Shown here: positions 1 through 36,830 of the stretch, piece by piece
Numbering within the stretch: the first letter of the stretch is position 1
How the letters are laid out: every line of letters begins with the position of its first letter
DNA from: Apteryx mantelli
Lineage: Eukaryota > Chordata > Aves > Apterygiformes > Apterygidae
DNA length: 64,000 nt
Direction: 5' to 3'
Assembly (NCBI RefSeq): GCF_036417845.1
Contig: NC_089984.1
Coordinates: forward strand, 33,639,447-33,703,446
Translations under genes and position numbers: made by a program
The notes under the pieces: generated by a model
What the model saw: the letters and a program-made list of their open reading frames with translations, nothing else
The model's database searches: none
What the model was told of the DNA's origin: nothing

Positions 1-539
1 TTCAGGAAGGCAACTGCGCTAAAAAACCTTGGTTTTCATTACTTTGTCTTTTGGTAGCAGACGGGCTACAAAAAGTTGCCTGGGACAAAAGAGAAACTTC
101 AGCTTGAGAGGTGGGATGTTGCTGCCGCTCCTTAGCGAGAAGGAGCAACCATTTAAGATCTGGGCTTGAGTGTGATGAAATGAAAGTTTAATGAGTGCTC
201 TTATCCTGCTGCAAGAGAGTTGCTGATGGCCTTCACTCCTGCTGAACGCAAAATATCAGTCGTGTATAATTATAAAAGGTTTTCCACGAGAAAAACTTTA
301 GAAGCTTGCTGACTTAAGAAGAAAGTCACGTGCTTTGCAAGCAGTCATCCCATATAATTATTTTTCTAAAAACCTTTAGTCTACAGCGTTGTCAATAAAG
401 TTTATTTTCCTTCTGCTCTCATTCAAAGGAACTGAAAGTAGGTCCCAGAGTCTAAGTGCTCTGATACTTGAGACCTTTCTTCCAACATCCAGTATGTTTA
501 TGGTCGGTTTATTTTTGTGCCAGTGATGTTGCTTTGCTC

Positions 540-1030
540 TTAGATAAAGTGATTTTCCTCTGTTCTTAGCATTTGCTCTCCCGTTGTATTTGTAGACAGC
601 AATTATATCGTCTCTTAGCCATTACTTGGACTGGAATATTTAGTCTTGTGTAAAATCTCCATTCCTACAGTCACCATCTATTTTCTACATCATCTTGTGT
701 TTTGCCTGGTGAGTGTGCGTGCCTAGTTTGCATGTGCTGTTCCAGGTGAGCGTTTCCCTGTTTGGGCTGGAGGTACCTCTATCGATGCAGTCTGATGATC
801 GTATAGCTGGGTCCCGCTGGTGTTGCACAAATACCCTTGTGGTCCTCTAAAACACCTGCATTCTTTGCCTTCTCTGTTCTCCTCCAGTGATCAGCCCTGA
901 GATCTTAGTAGAAATGTAGACTTCAAGTGTACGGCTTTACTTTTTTGTGCTATTGAATTTCATGCGGTGTCTGTTAGTTCAGTTACCTCTTTCTTCCAGT
1001 GCCTCCAAGTTCCTGGAAGACCCTCACTTT
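540..1030 (-). mobile_element. Decayed CR1-like LINE remnant
   Basis: Read on the minus strand, this stretch resembles the 3' coding part of CR1 elements. The + strand carries blocks like those seen in reverse-complemented copies: a CAATTATATCGTCTCTTAG-type block near 600-620, and an ATTGAATTTCATGC-type block near 953 followed by a TTCCAGTGCCTCCAAGTTCC-like block. The match is patchy, recalled from family knowledge and not aligned, so the boundaries are approximate. Confidence 0.4.
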
Positions 1031-3639
1031 CTTTACACAGTCATTGCTAAATACTGCACAAGGTTGGTCTTGAGGTGGATTCCTTAAGAATCCTGAAGGG
1101 GTGACTCCCACCAATCTGGTATTTTACTTTCAGTCCTGTTATCTGCATAACAACTTGTGGGCAATTCCTTAACTGTCTTGACTTCTTGTAGCAGTTGCTA
1201 TCTGAGTTTTCTAGTGATTTTCTACATGCTGCTCCATCAGACATCTTTGTGGAGTCTAAATGGACTAGACTGAATAAACCAGATTTTTGTACTATATTTT
1301 TTTTGTACAATATTGTTCATATCTTTGTTCATATAGTGCAGAACTAATTTAATATTTTATTGGTTTACTTTTTTTGGAATCCTGTGTTTTGCCTCTGTTT
1401 TCTACTTACATTCATGCCTTTTGTATTCTGCAAAATGTGTTGCTTTGTGTAGTGGTCAGGTGAACCTAAGGGCGTTCAGATGCTCCCACTGTTTCTTCTT
1501 CTTTCTTAAGCATTGAATTGGTATTCTCCAATCCTGTGGTATTGTTTCTTGTTTGATAGAAGTCTTGCAGAAACTGTACTACTGGTCATGTGATTTGAAA
1601 ATAGATTTCTAGAAATACTTATCTAGAACATCTACTGCTGCACAAGCGTACAGTATTAGTACTTGTTAGAGATTCCTTTCAGGGAAGCCTGGGATTAACT
1701 CTAAAACACTTCTTAAAAGCCTGAGTGAGGGTAAAACATTTTACAAAATGTTGTTTGCAAAACATGTAGTTGATCAGATCTTAAGTGTTGCTGGAAACTG
1801 CTTTAAAAAAACTGGAACTGTCACAGTATGTGACACTGTCTTGAAGAAAATCTAGAAGAGGTGAACCCACGCAGCACTAAACTGTTAGAAAGTAACCTAG
1901 TATTTGTCTGGTTCCCTTTTGGCTTTTAGACTGCCTTTAGTAGTTAAACGACACAAACTTAAGTGAGGTGAGTACAGTGTGGGGGAAACAGTTGATTTGC
2001 ATTTAAAACAAACAGTTTTATTAAAGAAGAGGAAGTATCATCTGTAGTTAGTAAGATGGTGTGTTTGCTTCTGGTCGTTGTGTCCTTTAAAGATTTTCTT
2101 CCTTTTTCCAGAATGTAATACATCTCATTCCCTTGTGTTTAGTTTGTTTTACTATAGGTAGGATGATGACAATAAGCTTTCCTGTCTTTTCAACATTCAG
2201 AAGGTTTCTTAACTTTAAATAACCATTTACTGAACTGAACTTGCTCAATAAACCAAAAATGAAAATGTTTCTGTACTTTGGAAGACAGTAGTCCCTTAGT
2301 AGCTCAGTGGGTTCAGGCTCTGGGCACTTAGCAGGTCATTGCTACCAGTCATTTATTGCACCTTCCTTAACACTTTTCCAGTAACATATATATTGCTTAT
2401 ATGTTTTTAATGTGATTGAAATGAATTTAATAGACTGCATAGTAAGCTGAGGTTTTGATGTGCGTTGTTGTAATTTCAGATATAAATAGACTCGTTTGAT
2501 TAAGAATACATTTAAGAATGCATTTAACTGAAAACATAGTCAGAGGTTTTTTTTTATCCATTCTTTTTTGCATGTTTAGCCAAAAGCTCATTTCAAGAAT
2601 AGCTGAATTAGGAGAAGTTTTCGTGAAATGGCTGTGCTGCTGTGTAACAGCTTCATGATGCTGTAAGGGGCAGTATCCACTCCCTTCCTCCTAACTTCCC
2701 AGCTGCTCAGTCCTCCTGCCTCCTTCATCCGAATTGTTCCTTGGTGAGCTGATTTATCTCACTAAACTGGCAGAAAACTATGCGTGTTTTTGCTGCTTTT
2801 ATTTTCTATTAATTTAGTGAGTTGAATTCAGTGAGGTTTCAGGTAAGACCAGAACTGCTATAAGAGGAACAGTGGGACAGCATGGATTGGACTGGAATGA
2901 GGAAGGAAAGCAGGGCCTCTTTCCCCCTGCCAGCACTGAGCTGTTAAATCAGCTAGGCTTGCTTTAATTCACTTGTGAAATCTCAGTTAGGATTGCTTAT
3001 GTTGTATCAAAGCGTGTAAAATGCACTGCAACTGGTCTGATGAAGAATGATTTACTGTCTGCAGAAAGCCATTGAAAATGCACCATGTTTCATTTTCAGA
3101 ATCTCTCTTCTTCTTTCCTGCTGCTTTCCCATCTCTTGTTCCACAAAATCCCGTGCAAGTTATTGGAGTCCTGATAGCATCAACTCACCCCCACCATCCT
3201 GAAGCAATTTTTGTTACATTTTTGTGTTTAGTGGTCAGAATTAGTTTATGCAAGTTTCTTGATGGCAAAACTATTCTCTTGTCTAGTCTTTCTTGCATCC
3301 TACATTACAATGGCCATGCATTTGCAGACCAGGAGTGCCTCTTGCCAAGTAGCCTGCTTCCAGCAGTAGCCTAAGCAAATGTCTGTAAAAACAGGGTAAG
3401 TGTATATGAGGCTTGCCCAGAGTCTTTTCCCAGATCCCAGCTATTTTCAGTTCAGCGATTTGCTGAGTCTGGTGCAGCTTGTCTATTTAGTAGACTTCTC
3501 TTCCAAGTACTTGCCTGTTTTTTCCTTTTAAACTCATATAAACTATTCGCATGCTTGGCAAACTCCACAGATTTGCCTTAAGGGTGGCTCTTGATAGCTT
3601 CATTTAATGGCCCCTAGCTCTCACATTCAAAGAGATGGT

Positions 3640-3945
3640 CAGCAGTCATCCTTATCTCTGTGGTGTTCACGATTTTTAAATCTTCCCTCCAAGTCTTGCT
3701 TCTGAGTGTTAAGGGGTGGTTTGGAGCACATCACTTCTTATGTGAAGCTAGATTTGGGTTGTCCCTAGTCCCCCACAGTCATTGCTTTACATTATCTGCA
3801 TTGAATTTCATCCATCATTCTGTCACCCAGGCACTTAGTCTTGTAAAGTTCTGCAGTTTTCACTCTGCCCTAGTGCTTACTGTCATGCAAAGTTTAGTAT
3901 CAGTCAGCAGAGGACTTCTATTGCTGCTCAGCCCTTTCTCCTAGG
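3640..3945 (-). mobile_element. Old CR1/L3-type LINE fragment
   Basis: The run from about 3795 (GCATTGAATTTCATCCATCA, then TCTGTCACCCAGGCACTTAG) is the reverse complement of a reverse-transcriptase segment common in old amniote CR1/L3 copies. It continues into a 'CTTGTAAAGTTCTGCAG' block and a 'GCAAAGTTTAGTATCAGTCA' block in the expected order. No full coding capacity remains. The copy is fixed in the SHOC2 intron in antisense orientation to the gene. Boundaries are approximate. Confidence 0.6.
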
Positions 3946-5527
3946 TCGTTGCTATGCGCGTGTCAAGTATGTATACATACAAACTGCAAAAGCAGAACTT
4001 ACCCGTTCAATTGGGTGTTGAATCTGTGGTAGCATCGATGAAGGACAACGTTAATGGAAAGATCCCTATGTGGAAGCTTTGCCAAAAGACAAACTCCAAG
4101 GATAACTGTGGCAATTAATTCACAAGGTGGGCTCCAGCTTCATCACCGTATCTGGTAACTTGTCCGTTCCACTGAGATCAGAAAGTTGAAGATTAGAATG
4201 GAAGAATGTGAAAGCTACGGTGAGTCAGACGGTGAGCACGAGAACAAGGAAAGCCAGAGGAACTGTCTTGGAACGAGGCCAAGCAAATGCTTCAATTTGC
4301 AGTCTGTTACTTCAGCTAACCTTTTGCATTTCTTACATCTAGGTTTTTGTTGCATTCTTCCATATTGTGGTGAAGGAATTGTTTTGCACAAACAATTTGA
4401 CAATATTTTCTTTACAAAGACAAATACAAGTTTTTCTTTTTGTTGTAACACACAGATCAAGAATAGATTGTCAACACGGTTGAAATTGCATTCGCATAGT
4501 TTCTGTAAGTTTCTAAAGACTCCAAATATTGTGTTTTCTGTCTGTGAATGCAACTCTTATTCTATGGAGAATCTGGTCAGGGCTGTTCTGCAAGGGAAAT
4601 ATTTTTAGATTGTAATTCAGGGAATCTGCCTACACCAGACTTGGAATGTCTCTAAGACTTTCTTCTGTTCTTCCCTTCCCCCATCTACCCAATATTTAGA
4701 TCATTTGTGGTTTCTGTGCTACTTTGAAACTCTTTTTCATAACACTTGCACCTGTTTGGTTTTCAGTAGTGGAAACAGCAAACCAGATGCGTGCAGCTGC
4801 GTTAGTGCATGTCTACTCACTCCATCCTGAATGTACTGCCTCCTTATTCAATGACTTTTTAGTTGTGGAGCTTCTTAGTGATACTCTGAATTTAATTTTC
4901 CTCTGTTCTAGCAGACCTGATGATACAGAGAAATTTATTTAAGTATATTTTTTGTATCTGAGAACCCTTTCTGTTTCAGCAGTTTGGAAGAAACCAAGTT
5001 GTCTCTTGGACTTGGTTGTCACACCAGTATCTGCAAACACAAAGGTTTACAGTATTTTTGTGTATTTGCATTCTAATGTGATTAAAGCCTAAAATCAGGA
5101 ACAGAAGCATAATAAATACAGGCATTGATAGGTATGTGCTGTTCCCTAGAAATTAGAGAAAATGACTCCATATTGGATCTGGTTCTGGTTGCTTTCTTGA
5201 GTTGCAGCAAGAGCCTGACTTTGGGCAGCTGCAGTTTTGATGTCTGGGATCTAATTCCTGTGAAAGCTCAAGTGGGGATTCAGTTTTGTGTCTTGTCAGC
5301 TAGTCAAATTCCTCCTCTGATTGCATTTTCTGCAGGCTGGCTTTAGGATAATGACTAAGTAGTCCTGCCTTTTTGATCTACTTGCAAAGCTAATTGGGAT
5401 GGTGCCCCAAATGTAATTCCAATGAATACTGACAGCTTGTAACAAGTCCAGCGTTTGAGCTTTTTTTAATATCAGTTGTACAGTTATTTTAACTGTTTGA
5501 ATACTTTTACAAGTGCAAAACAGAGGA

Positions 5528-5860
5528 GAATGATCACTTCCTTCAGCCTGCTCTTGCTAATGGAGCCCAGTATGTGGTTAGTCTTGGTCATTGCGAGAGC
5601 ACGCTGTTGACTCACGTTCAACATGGACAGGAGCCAAGATGCGGCCCCAGGTTCAACTCCACCAGGACCCCCAGGTCCTTACCTGCAGAACTGTTCCTTC
5701 GCTAGCTGGTCCCCAGGTTATACTGTTTTACGTGGTTACACCATCCTGGGTACAAGACTTTGCATTTGTCCTTGCTGATCTTTGAGGTTTCTGTCAGTTT
5801 ATTCTACTGCCCATCTCAAATCTTGTCTTGAGCGCTTGCTAAGACTGTTTCTTTTCAGAT
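5528..5860 (-). mobile_element. CR1 LINE fragment, antisense in intron
   Basis: The + strand shows the ordered landmarks of a reverse-complemented avian CR1 ORF2: an AATGGAGCCCAG block (5560), a GCACGCTGTTGACTCACGTT block (5599), a CCACCAGGACCCCCAGGTCC block (5660), a CTGGTCCCCAGGTTATACTG block (5706) and a GACTTTGCATTTGTCCTTGC block (5756). It ends in a TTCTGTCAGTT...CTGCCCATCTC block. Order and spacing fit the family. Scattered substitutions and stops show an inactive fragment. It carries no intact gene. Confidence 0.8.
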
Positions 5861-8739
5861 TTTAAAGTGTTGCTTCAACATGTTTTTAATTTTATTTTTT
5901 TAATTTTATTTGTTTATAACTGAAAGTAACAAAAAGTCTTCTGCTTTTGTATGTCTTGTGCAAGTTTGTCTTAAACCAGATTTTTAGTTTTTTCTTTTTG
6001 TTGAACTTAGCTTCACTGCTTTTTGAGTGCTTCCCATAACTAGATCCTGCTGTAAGTTGTGCAAGTTTTAAATATTTTACTGCACTTAATGCCTATTTAT
6101 ATGAATATTTTAACTTTGGTAAAGAAAGCTAAATCATTTGTGACCATATAAAAATTATATTCCTTTACTCAGTAACTTTTCTGCATAAGTTGTATTTGTG
6201 TAGTGATAATTCAAAATAGCTCTTATTTCTTAATCATTTGTTTGCGCAGTTGGTAATAAGCAGCAAAAAGTTCATCCTGTCTCAATGGCATGAGTACCTC
6301 TCAATGATGTACTCAGATCTGATTGAGAGGGAAAAGGTTATTTTGTTCTGAAATTGTAGAATTGTTTTAAATTTTTTCTAAAATCGGGACACTTACCTGA
6401 AACAGTTCTTTGGACAGACTGAAAATTCTTTTACCTTATTTTGTTAGCAGATAATCTAGTGAGAGAATAATTACTACCAGAGTTGTGGGAAATACTTGTA
6501 ATTTGTTGCTAGCATTGCTAATTTTAGATAATTTTTCTTTAGAAAAAAATTAACTTACAAGTAGTGTTCTGACACCCCAGTGAGGTGCCACCAGTACCTG
6601 CGCTCTCCTCTTCCTTATACTTTCCAGTAAGAGTCTTTATCCTCTTGCTGTGTCATCTGGCCCAGGGTTTATCACGTTGTAAAGTATTTCACAATATTCA
6701 ATCTGCTTAAGCAGGCGCAGGCATGCATTTAATCCAGGGGAAAACAGGTTATATTACAAATTGTGTTTGCTATCCAAGATGTTACCCGCTGAGTGAGTTG
6801 ATGGTAGGAGTCACAGAAGCCTATTTGACATTGGCACATACTCTTTCCCTACATTACTCTTAACTTATGTGTGCTTATATATTTATGTATTTAACAAACC
6901 TGTATCTTGTTTTTTAAATGGACAGGAATAATTTTCACAATTTTAGAAGTCAGGGCACGTAACTTGGTCCTCTTGTCCCACCAGGCTTTTGAGGTTAGCT
7001 ATGTAATGGGACTGTAATTCTGCCTCACTGTGGAGAAAATATTAGTCTCTTCATAATGCTGTGTTTTTCAGCATGTATATTTAGCTTTATCCTACTATAA
7101 CATTTAATCTTGGTGTGTATGAGAAGAACATCGAGATGATTGTTTTTATTAAAAAAAAAATCTGTAATTCATTTTAAGGACATTGTTAGATGTATACTTC
7201 AGGCTGTTTTTAATTGGAAGGTCATTGGGAATCTTCTAGAAATCACTTTCTATGAAAAATACATATAATTATCTAAAATTTTTTACCTTTTAAAATGTTT
7301 TAAGATACAAGTTTTTAAACACTACATAGTAGACTTAATTAAGCTTTTTGTGAAGATTATTTTACTTATAGAGAAATTGTTTTGTGTATTTCATGTGGGC
7401 ATTACTTTTATTTTAACCTCTTTTCCTGTCAAACCAGGTAGTGCATAAATTTTTGTCTGCTTTCTTGACATACCTTAAGCTTCAATAGCTCCCCCCCGTC
7501 AATTACAGTGAAAGATATTATTAAAAATAACCTTCAAAACCCAGAAACTTCCTAGTTTATATTGTACTTGTCCTGAGGATGCTCCTCTCTTCCATGCAGC
7601 TGGAATAGTCCAGCGAATCCTTTATTCACTACTGTTAGCTTAAGATTCGTATATTTTGTCCATTATTTGGGGCTGAAAGAGTAAGTTCATTTTACCTGTG
7701 ATTAGTATTTCCCGAAATTACTGCTTGAATTGCTCAGCGATTGCTGGTGTTTGAACAGTCTTTTGGGAGAGTGATTCTGGAATTGCCTATGTGGTAAGGG
7801 GAGCGTGTTTTTTGTTAGTAAACCGTTTTCTTGGTAAAGCTTATTTCAAGCTGGGGCAGCACATTTCTAGATAGCATCTTTCTGTTAAGTTGGTTAAGAT
7901 ACAAACATATTTCAGCAAAGTTTGTCAGTGTAGTACACTAGAAAAGAGTCAGCAAGTTTTGATTCTTTTAATATGAATATCATGAGTTCATCGTTCATCA
8001 GCCTTTTTTCTTCTCATGACTGTGTAAATCGTTTTTTTTAGGAAAACTTTCATACTGATTTTTGACATATGCTTCTTACCCTGGCTGAGCAAAAAATGCA
8101 AGACTGCAGTCTTGGTGAAACTTATTTTCACCTTTTTGAGAAGCTTTTTCTTCAGCACAGTGGCCACCATTCAGGCGAGAGGGACATTTTTCATCGCTGA
8201 AACAAGTTGTCTTTATATCTGGTCCTAGGAACAACTCTGTGCAGATGGCAAGATGTTTGGCCTCAAGTTTGGCCTCTTTGTTCTTGCAGCTCATTATTTG
8301 TTGTATCGATTGTTTATGCCATGTGTTTATCCTGGCATCGTTTTTGAAAGAACCGCTGTTGTGCAGCAGGGCAGCGGACAGTGTATCCATTCATCGGGTG
8401 AATTACTGCTGTCAGTTGGCCATTGAAAGAGCAGTCCGTGTTCTTTAACCGCTGACCTGACAACAGCCTGCTTTCAGTGCATTAAGTGATTATCGTCTGG
8501 GGTAGTGGAACGCTTTCCATATTTTTGGTTGCATTAACTGCAGTGTTTTTTGTTAGGGGCTGCTGAATCTGGCAGCCTGGTAGAGGTGAGGCTGCCGCAG
8601 CTCCGCAGGTCCAACCGGTGGCGAGGCTGCGCAGGTACTCCCGATAGGTACTCTCACAAACTCACGTATGCAGTGCATGCACAGCTGGGCACACAGATCA
8701 ACACAGACAGAATCGCAGTCTGTGCAGTAACTGGCCCTG

Positions 8740-9340
8740 CATCCTTGGTCTCCCCAGCTGCTGATATCTGGACATATGACCCCTGAGGCCCGCAGCCCCA
8801 CTCCAGCTCCTGGCACAGACCCCCTTGCTCACAGACATGGACACAGGCACATGTACCACCCCCCCCCCCTCCCAAAAAAAAAAATCTCGTGCACATGTGC
8901 GCACACACACGTCTCAGTTGAGCTTCAGGCCTTCCAGTCTCTCCAGTAGTTGGCCCGGACCTCCTGGCCCCTCCAGCAGCCAGCTCCTCCAGTTGTCTCA
9001 CTCAGACACACATGGATCTGGCCTAGACTTATGGCCAGTTTGATACGTGGCTCCCAAGTCACTTAACCTACTTGCTGGCAGGTTCGGCTTGATAATGTGA
9101 TCACACCCTGACATATGTACCCTCACTTGTTTCAGTTGCTGCTACCCTGGACACATGGGCCCCTACAACCCATGATCTGACTCCAGTTGCTGGCCCTCAG
9201 ACCTTTGTACTCACATGCACACGGAACAGAGCCCCTCACCCAGGAGAATGGTTAGAAGTGGGGTTTAATGAGAACACAGGCCAGACTGCAGTGATCAGGC
9301 ACATGACATGGCCGGAAAAACTTAGCAACCAGCATCTAGG
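8740..9340. repeat. Unclassified diverged tandem/low-complexity block
   Basis: Two diverged copies of a unit of about 90 bp start at 8755 and 9133, 378 bp apart. Each opens with CAG(C/T)TGCTG, then a CTGGACA(T/C)ATG block, a CTCCAG(C/T)T(C/G)CTGGC block and a CTCACA-rich block. Partial copies of the CTCCAG-TTGGCC block lie between them near 8940 and 8975. The stretch also has C and A runs at about 8862-8882 and a short CA run. It directly precedes the CR1 copy at 9352. I do not recognise the family; it could be a minisatellite or part of an old LTR. Confidence 0.5.
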
Positions 9341-9351
9341 TGCAAGAGAGA

Positions 9352-9806
9352 CATGGATTTACTGGAGCGAGTCCAGCAAAGGGCCACAGAGATGATTAAG
9401 AAACTGGAGCATCTCTCATACAAGGAAAGGCTGGGAGCTGGGTCTGTTTAGCCTGGAGAAGAGAAGGTTCAGGGAGGATCTTATCAATGTGTATAAATAC
9501 CTGAGGGGAGGGTGTAAAGAGGATGGGGCCAGAGTCTTCCTAGTGGTGCCCAGTGGCAGGACAAGAGGTGATGGGCACAAGCTGAAACACATGAAATTCC
9601 ACTTGAACGTAATAAAACACTTCCTTACTGTGAAAGTGGTTGAACACTGGAACAAGTTGCCCAGAGAGGTTGTGGAGTCTCCATCCGTGGAGATATTCAA
9701 AGCCTGTGGTCCTGGGCAACCTGCTGTAGGTGGCCCTGTTTGAGCAGGGGGTTGGACCGGATCTCCAGAGATGCCTTCCAACCCCAACTGCTCTATGATT
9801 CTGTGA
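9352..9806 (+). mobile_element. CR1 LINE, 3' end (5'-truncated)
   Basis: Clear 3' end of an avian CR1 non-LTR retrotransposon in the same orientation as SHOC2. It opens near the TTACTGGAGCGAGTCCAGCA motif, passes through GAGCATCTCTCATACAAGGA, AGCCTGGAGAAGAGAAGGTT and TTGCCCAGAGAGGTTGTGGA, and ends in the diagnostic CR1 tail TTCCAACC...CTATGATTCTGTGA without a poly(A) tail. The residual frame at 9489-9743 shows NxYKYL-, HLN-, EHWN- and LPREVVESPS-like blocks of the ORF2 C-terminus. 5' truncation is normal for CR1. The reverse-transcriptase core and endonuclease are absent, so it is inactive. Confidence 0.95.
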
Positions 9807-10144
9807 TCTGTTTACATGGCACTGGACCCTTTTATTGCCTTATCGCTCTGTCTTCCCATGCTTGTTCCTCCCCAAACCACCTTGATTCTTCCCTGCTCCC
9901 CTGCCTTTGGTTTCCCTAAACATCCCATGAGAAGTCAATCCCAAAATGTTCTTCCCTGCATCCCATAGTAAGTCTCTAAGCCCCATAGGTAGTAACACCC
10001 ATCAGTCTGAAAGATGCCTTTCTGTTTACTCATTGTGGTGAGTCTCACCTCTGGACCATGGGGCTCATGGCTCTCCTGGGAGAGTCCTGGGAGTAACCAG
10101 GGCAGGGTATTCGGGTTCACCCCGCCTTATCCTCTGTGCTCCTT

Positions 10145-10172
10145 TGTGTGTGTGTGTGTGTGTGTGTGTGTG
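10145..10172. repeat. (TG)n microsatellite
   Basis: Uninterrupted TG dinucleotide run of about 14 units within SHOC2 intron 2. It is likely length-polymorphic. Confidence 0.97.
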
Positions 10173-12085
10173 GAGATAAGCCTTTTATCGCATATCACAT
10201 AAGGTTTTTCACCTTGGAAAGAGGAGCATACCTGATTTAAGATTTTTTCCTTATGCCATAGAGAACAACAGGACAAATTTACCTTATGTGCTTTTTGTTG
10301 ACTTGCACATTGACTTGGATTGTTGAGACCAAAACAAAGAAAATACTGAAGAGTTTCAGGGCCAACAACAGTTCATCTCCCCTCTTCTCCTTCTCCCCTT
10401 CTGCCTTTAGGGGAAAAAGGGTATTAAAATGAAGTTTCACTTCACTTTGGACCATTTTGGTGACATGCTGTCAAACCACAAGCATTATCATGTCTCTTTA
10501 GTGAGCAATGTTTGAGTAATGAGCAATGGCTCTATTAGGTATGGCTGTACAAATTAAACCAAAATGTTAGCTTGCCTTTAATTGGCTAAACAAACTTGGG
10601 CATCTATTTTTTTTCTTCCAGAATTAGATATTGAGATGTTTGTGGCAAACATGTCTTGTTGTCAGAGTCTTCAGCAGGTGCAAAAAGGAAGTGCAGCAAA
10701 TGTTACTGCAAAAACCCAAGTGTCTCTTCAACTTCAGCAGATGTAGAGTGGGAAAAGTCAAATAAAAGAGAAATCAGCGTGATGAAATGGAATTTATGCT
10801 GTGTTTTGAATTTGACATCATTGGTTTAGGTCTGAAGTGAAAACAAATGAAAAGAAGAATGCCAGGTCTGAACTTAGTCATGAATTGAAAACTGCTGCCC
10901 TAAAGTTCTGCAAAAAATATGGGATTATCTTTGTAAAGATTTGTGGATTTTTTGGTTTGTTTCCTTGTTTAAAAAGGGGGGGGGATTTAAAAGTCTTGTT
11001 CTAGCTTTTCTTCCACCTCCTATTGCCTTCTACACTTCTCTACAGTTTTGTTATTCATGAAACAAGTGGGCAAACAGACCCTACCACCGCAGAACATTGT
11101 GTCTTGCTCAACCTCTTAATTTGCTTTCTTCTGCGTGTTAATGGAATTGCAGCACATGTGGCTTATGCAGTGCTGGATCCAATATGATTGAGACTCGGCT
11201 CTGGGATTGCCCAGACTAGACTTGAATTCTGACTGAAGAGAGGGGAGTGCGCTCATTGTGACGGAGCAGCTACTCAAGCACCACCTTTACGTTTTCATCT
11301 GCAGATCTTCTGGAAAGTCTATCCTGATTTGGGTCAATAAATGCAGAAAATAAGATCAGTTGTATATAAACAATCTATGAAAAGCAGAATAATGAAGCTG
11401 TTGGGTTTTTGTTTTTGTTTTGTTTTTTTGCTGAACTTTCATAATTTTTTAGATGCAGAGTAAGTATTGTGGATATAGGCCATCTGCAACTTAGATACAG
11501 AGTATGAGTTCATAAATACATTGCCTTTTAGTAACTCATGATTTGTGCTAGCGGTGATGACCGGCTGATCTGATGGGTAGGCAGTCTCTGCTTCAGAACT
11601 TGCCCAACGTAGTTCTATAGGTCTATGGGAAAATCCTTAAAGGGTTGGGTCAAAAATGTAATGTTGGGGTTTAAAATAGACATTCACTCCTCAACAGGAA
11701 TATGCTGCTTTTCCGAAGTTGTTACTCACTGAGTGATGTGCTTTACACGAATGCAGTGACCTCATCTTTACTGGATAGAGTTGAAGCTATTAAAGTAACT
11801 CACATTAATTTCACCTCCACGAGAAGCAAAGAATACAAATGCATACACCCATGAGTACGTGCACCTGCACACACACGTTTAGGTGTTTTCTTTTTCTTCT
11901 TTTTTTTTTTTTTTAAAGTAACAAACCCAACAAACTGCTGCTTTGAATGCAGTACGTTTGTCATTAAATCAGTGGAACTAGAGTAGGTAGCAAGTTGTGC
12001 CTAGTTCTACTTTTAAACTCATGCATAAAGTTCAGGAATGAAAATGTTTAGTGTAAAGTAGCTTTAAAATCTAAGCAAGTCCAGT

Positions 12086-12086
<1 letters not shown>

Positions 12087-12114
<28 letters not shown>
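12087..12114. repeat. Poly(T) run of 28
   Basis: Homopolymer of about 28 T in the intron, roughly 630 bp before SHOC2 exon 3. It could be the reverse complement of a retroposon A-tail, but I recognise no retroposon body beside it. A shorter T run lies at 11900-11914. Confidence 0.9.
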
Positions 12115-12117
<3 letters not shown>

Positions 12118-12726
12118 CCTTTTATTTCAAACTTCTATTAGCTTTAACTGTGCTTGCATATTTAAAGTATAATAATATATAGAAATAGGTTTAGAGTTTA
12201 GTTATTATAAATTGCCGTGTGTGTAATGATTAAAAATAGCACTCGGGACTTTGGGGGAGTTTTCTAGGTTGTCAGAAAAATAATTTTGATGTCTCTTAAC
12301 TGTCGATTGTGTGCCTGAAAGTAATTCATGCTATAAAAAGAGATCTGAATTTCTCCAAATTCAGTACAAACCACTTACTCCATGATGTTTTAAACTTCTG
12401 GTCAACCTGAAACAAGTATGAGGTGTAGTTTCTTTTTTACTCTTCGTGTTTCACACCTTAAACTGTCAAAAGAAAATCAGTAAATAGATAAGTGAGATTT
12501 CTTCAGAGAATCTATAAAGCTCTATCTGAGCTTTTAAAAATTGTTGTTCAGGTTTTAGATCTGACTGATAAAATTATGATCCTGTAATGCCTTATTTTGT
12601 ATCTATGATTTTATGGTAGCAGGTTTTTTTTCAGATTATTGCTAACTGTATTGATCCCTATGTGGAAGTTAGTTTATCTCTGTGTGAATACAACTGTTCA
12701 TTAAAATAAAGAATGTGATGTTTTAA

Positions 12727-36685
<23,959 letters not shown>

Positions 36686-36745
36686 TGCTAATCGGATTGT
36701 CCAATACACTGTACAAAATACAAACTGCATTAATGTTGTAATTGT

Positions 36746-36830
36746 CTGTATATGTATATATAATATAATATGTGGTTATATTATATTATATATATATATA
36801 AATATATAAATAATATAAAAAGGCAAATTT
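36746..36830. repeat. AT-only simple repeat in SHOC2 3' UTR
   Basis: TATATA / TAATATAATA / ATAAATAT simple sequence just 60 bp after the SHOC2 stop. It is likely unstable in length and prone to forming local hairpins in the mRNA. Confidence 0.9.

Noticed and set aside
4186-4608. 140-codon plus-strand frame in intron 2
   Set aside because: Begins at TTG, lies in an intron, overlaps a 112-codon minus-strand frame and has no recognised domain; taken as chance.
9489-9743. 84-codon open frame as a host gene
   Set aside because: It is the residual ORF2 C-terminus of a CR1 element.
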